Source: CAZACZ01 sp964483695 (GTDB taxonomy: Bacteria > Deinococcota > Deinococci > Deinococcales > Trueperaceae). From it: 23,141 bases of DNA. Shown here piece after piece: positions 22,595 through 23,141 of the stretch. Both the position numbers and the translations under genes were made by a program. Numbering within the stretch: the stretch's first letter is position 1; the number at the start of each line of letters is the position of its first letter. Below the pieces are notes generated by a model. The model made no database searches, was not told the origin of the DNA, and was given only the letters and a program-made list of their open reading frames with translations. The stretch covers positions 1 through 23,141 of the forward strand of contig CAZACZ010000045.1 of NCBI GenBank assembly GCA_964483695.1, written 5' to 3'.

Positions 22595-23141
22595 GACGCC
22601 GCCCGTTCGAGCAACATGGCATGCCCTTGCCCGCCGGCGGCGCACGCCGTCACCAGCGCCAAGGTGCCGTCCTCGGCTTCCAGCCGGTCCAGGGCGGTGA
22701 TCACCAGGCGCGCGCCGGTCGCGCCGAACGGGTGCCCCAACGAGAGGCTGCCGCCCCACGGGTTCAGCCTCTCCATGTCGACCTCGCCCGGCGCGCCGGC
22801 GAGGCCGAGTTCGTCGCGCGCGAACGAATCCGACGCCCACGCGCGCAGCACCGCCAACACCTGCCCGGCGAACGCCTCGTGGATCTCGATCACGTCGATG
22901 TCCGCGAGTCGCAAGCCGTTCCGGGCCAGCAGCCTCGGGACGGCGTAGGCGGGGCCCAGCAACAACGTCGGCCCCGGGTCCTGGGCGACGAAGGTGAAGT
23001 CGCGGATGCGGGCGCGCACGCGACGGCCATCCGCCGTCGCGCGCCGCTCGTCCATCACCAGCACCGTCGCCGCCCCGTCGGTGAGCGGGCTGGCGTTCCC
23101 CGCCGTGACCGTGCCGAACGGCTTCACGAACGCCGGCGGCA
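22591..23141 (-). CDS. fadI: Acetyl-CoA acyltransferase (thiolase), FadI-like, 5' truncated
   Basis: The C-terminal about 183 residues of a thiolase are visible; the N-terminal half, with the nucleophilic cysteine, is beyond the window end. The frame is open to the edge (PPAFVKPFGTVTAGNASPL). Diagnostic blocks are TVTAGNASPLTDGAA, IDVIEIHEAFAGQVLAVLRAW (the HEAFA catalytic-region motif), NPWGGSLSLGHPFGATGARL with the catalytic His of GHP, and ACAAGGQGHAMLLE with the C-terminal Cys that acts as base. The CAAGGxG form is typical of FadI-type beta-ketothiolases rather than AtoB-type biosynthetic ones. It removes acetyl-CoA in the last step of beta-oxidation. Its TGA overlaps the fadJ GTG by GTGA, so the pair is translationally coupled and forms the classical FadI-FadJ complex. 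Confidence 0.92.
   Translation of the reverse strand, partial: PPAFVKPFGTVTAGNASPLTDGAATVLVMDERRATADGRRVRARIRDFTFVAQDPGPTLLLGPAYAVPRLLARNGLRLADIDVIEIHEAFAGQVLAVLRAWASDSFARDELGLAGAPGEVDMERLNPWGGSLSLGHPFGATGARLVITALDRLEAEDGTLALVTACAAGGQGHAMLLERAAS

Noticed and set aside
20345..22948. Two long plus-strand open frames opposite fadJ and fadI
   Set aside because: Antisense shadows with Arg/His/Gly-rich translations; the minus strand holds all catalytic motifs.

Overview
The window is about 23 kb of very GC-rich bacterial chromosome, densely coding, with no integrase, transposase, phage or CRISPR signature. I infer a member of the Deinococcota (Deinococcus-Thermus; possibly Trueperaceae-like). The reasons are the GC content, an M29 metallo-aminopeptidase of the Thermus AmpT type, a long-form RtcB with an archease, and at least five genes with no Shine-Dalgarno (SD) sequence but a TANNNT -10 box 5-7 nt before the start codon, the leaderless arrangement known from Deinococcus. 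The taxonomic call is inference. Two runs of exactly 100 N (5668-5767 and 18127-18226) look like scaffold gaps of unknown true length; each truncates the 3' end of a gene.

Layout. 1-348: C-terminal tRNA-binding domain of methionyl-tRNA synthetase (metG, partial). 425-3543 (-): M29 aminopeptidase, then recQ, overlapping by 13 nt. 3544-6995 (+): an FMN riboswitch controlling ribD-ribE-ribBA; together these encode every dedicated riboflavin enzyme except lumazine synthase (ribH), which is not visible. 7200-8296 (+): a COG1926-type phosphoribosyltransferase followed 11 nt later by archease. 8434-9321 (+): an exported beta-repeat protein (DUF4097-like). 9400-14263 (-): yceH (DUF480), hemY, hemN (ATGA overlap with hemY) and a monomeric sarcosine oxidase/N-methyltryptophan oxidase-like flavoenzyme. 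14344-15129 (+) and 15213-16259 (-): two convergent uncharacterised genes, one soluble and helical, one membrane-anchored. 16336-17454 (-): a DUF1684 protein carrying unusual 12-bp repeat arrays. 17744-gap (+): a HicB-like antitoxin. 18311-19795 (+): rtcB. 19785-23141 (-): fadI (partial), fadJ and a flavodoxin-fold NAD(P)H oxidoreductase, linked by two GTGA overlaps.

How they work together. The rib operon makes riboflavin and is regulated by its end product FMN: the last strand of aptamer stem P1 is itself the SD sequence of ribD. Archease and RtcB form the known RNA-ligase activation pair although about 10 kb apart. HemN and HemY catalyse consecutive late steps in haem synthesis. FadI and FadJ form the beta-oxidation core.

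I did not find a convincing new multi-gene defence or mobile system. The most unusual items are three separate 12-bp tandem arrays in and upstream of the DUF1684 gene, the strict DGSG/DASG alternation in the exported repeat protein, the P1/SD overlap of the riboswitch, the leaderless promoter set, and the uncharacterised cysteine-containing membrane protein at 15213-16259.
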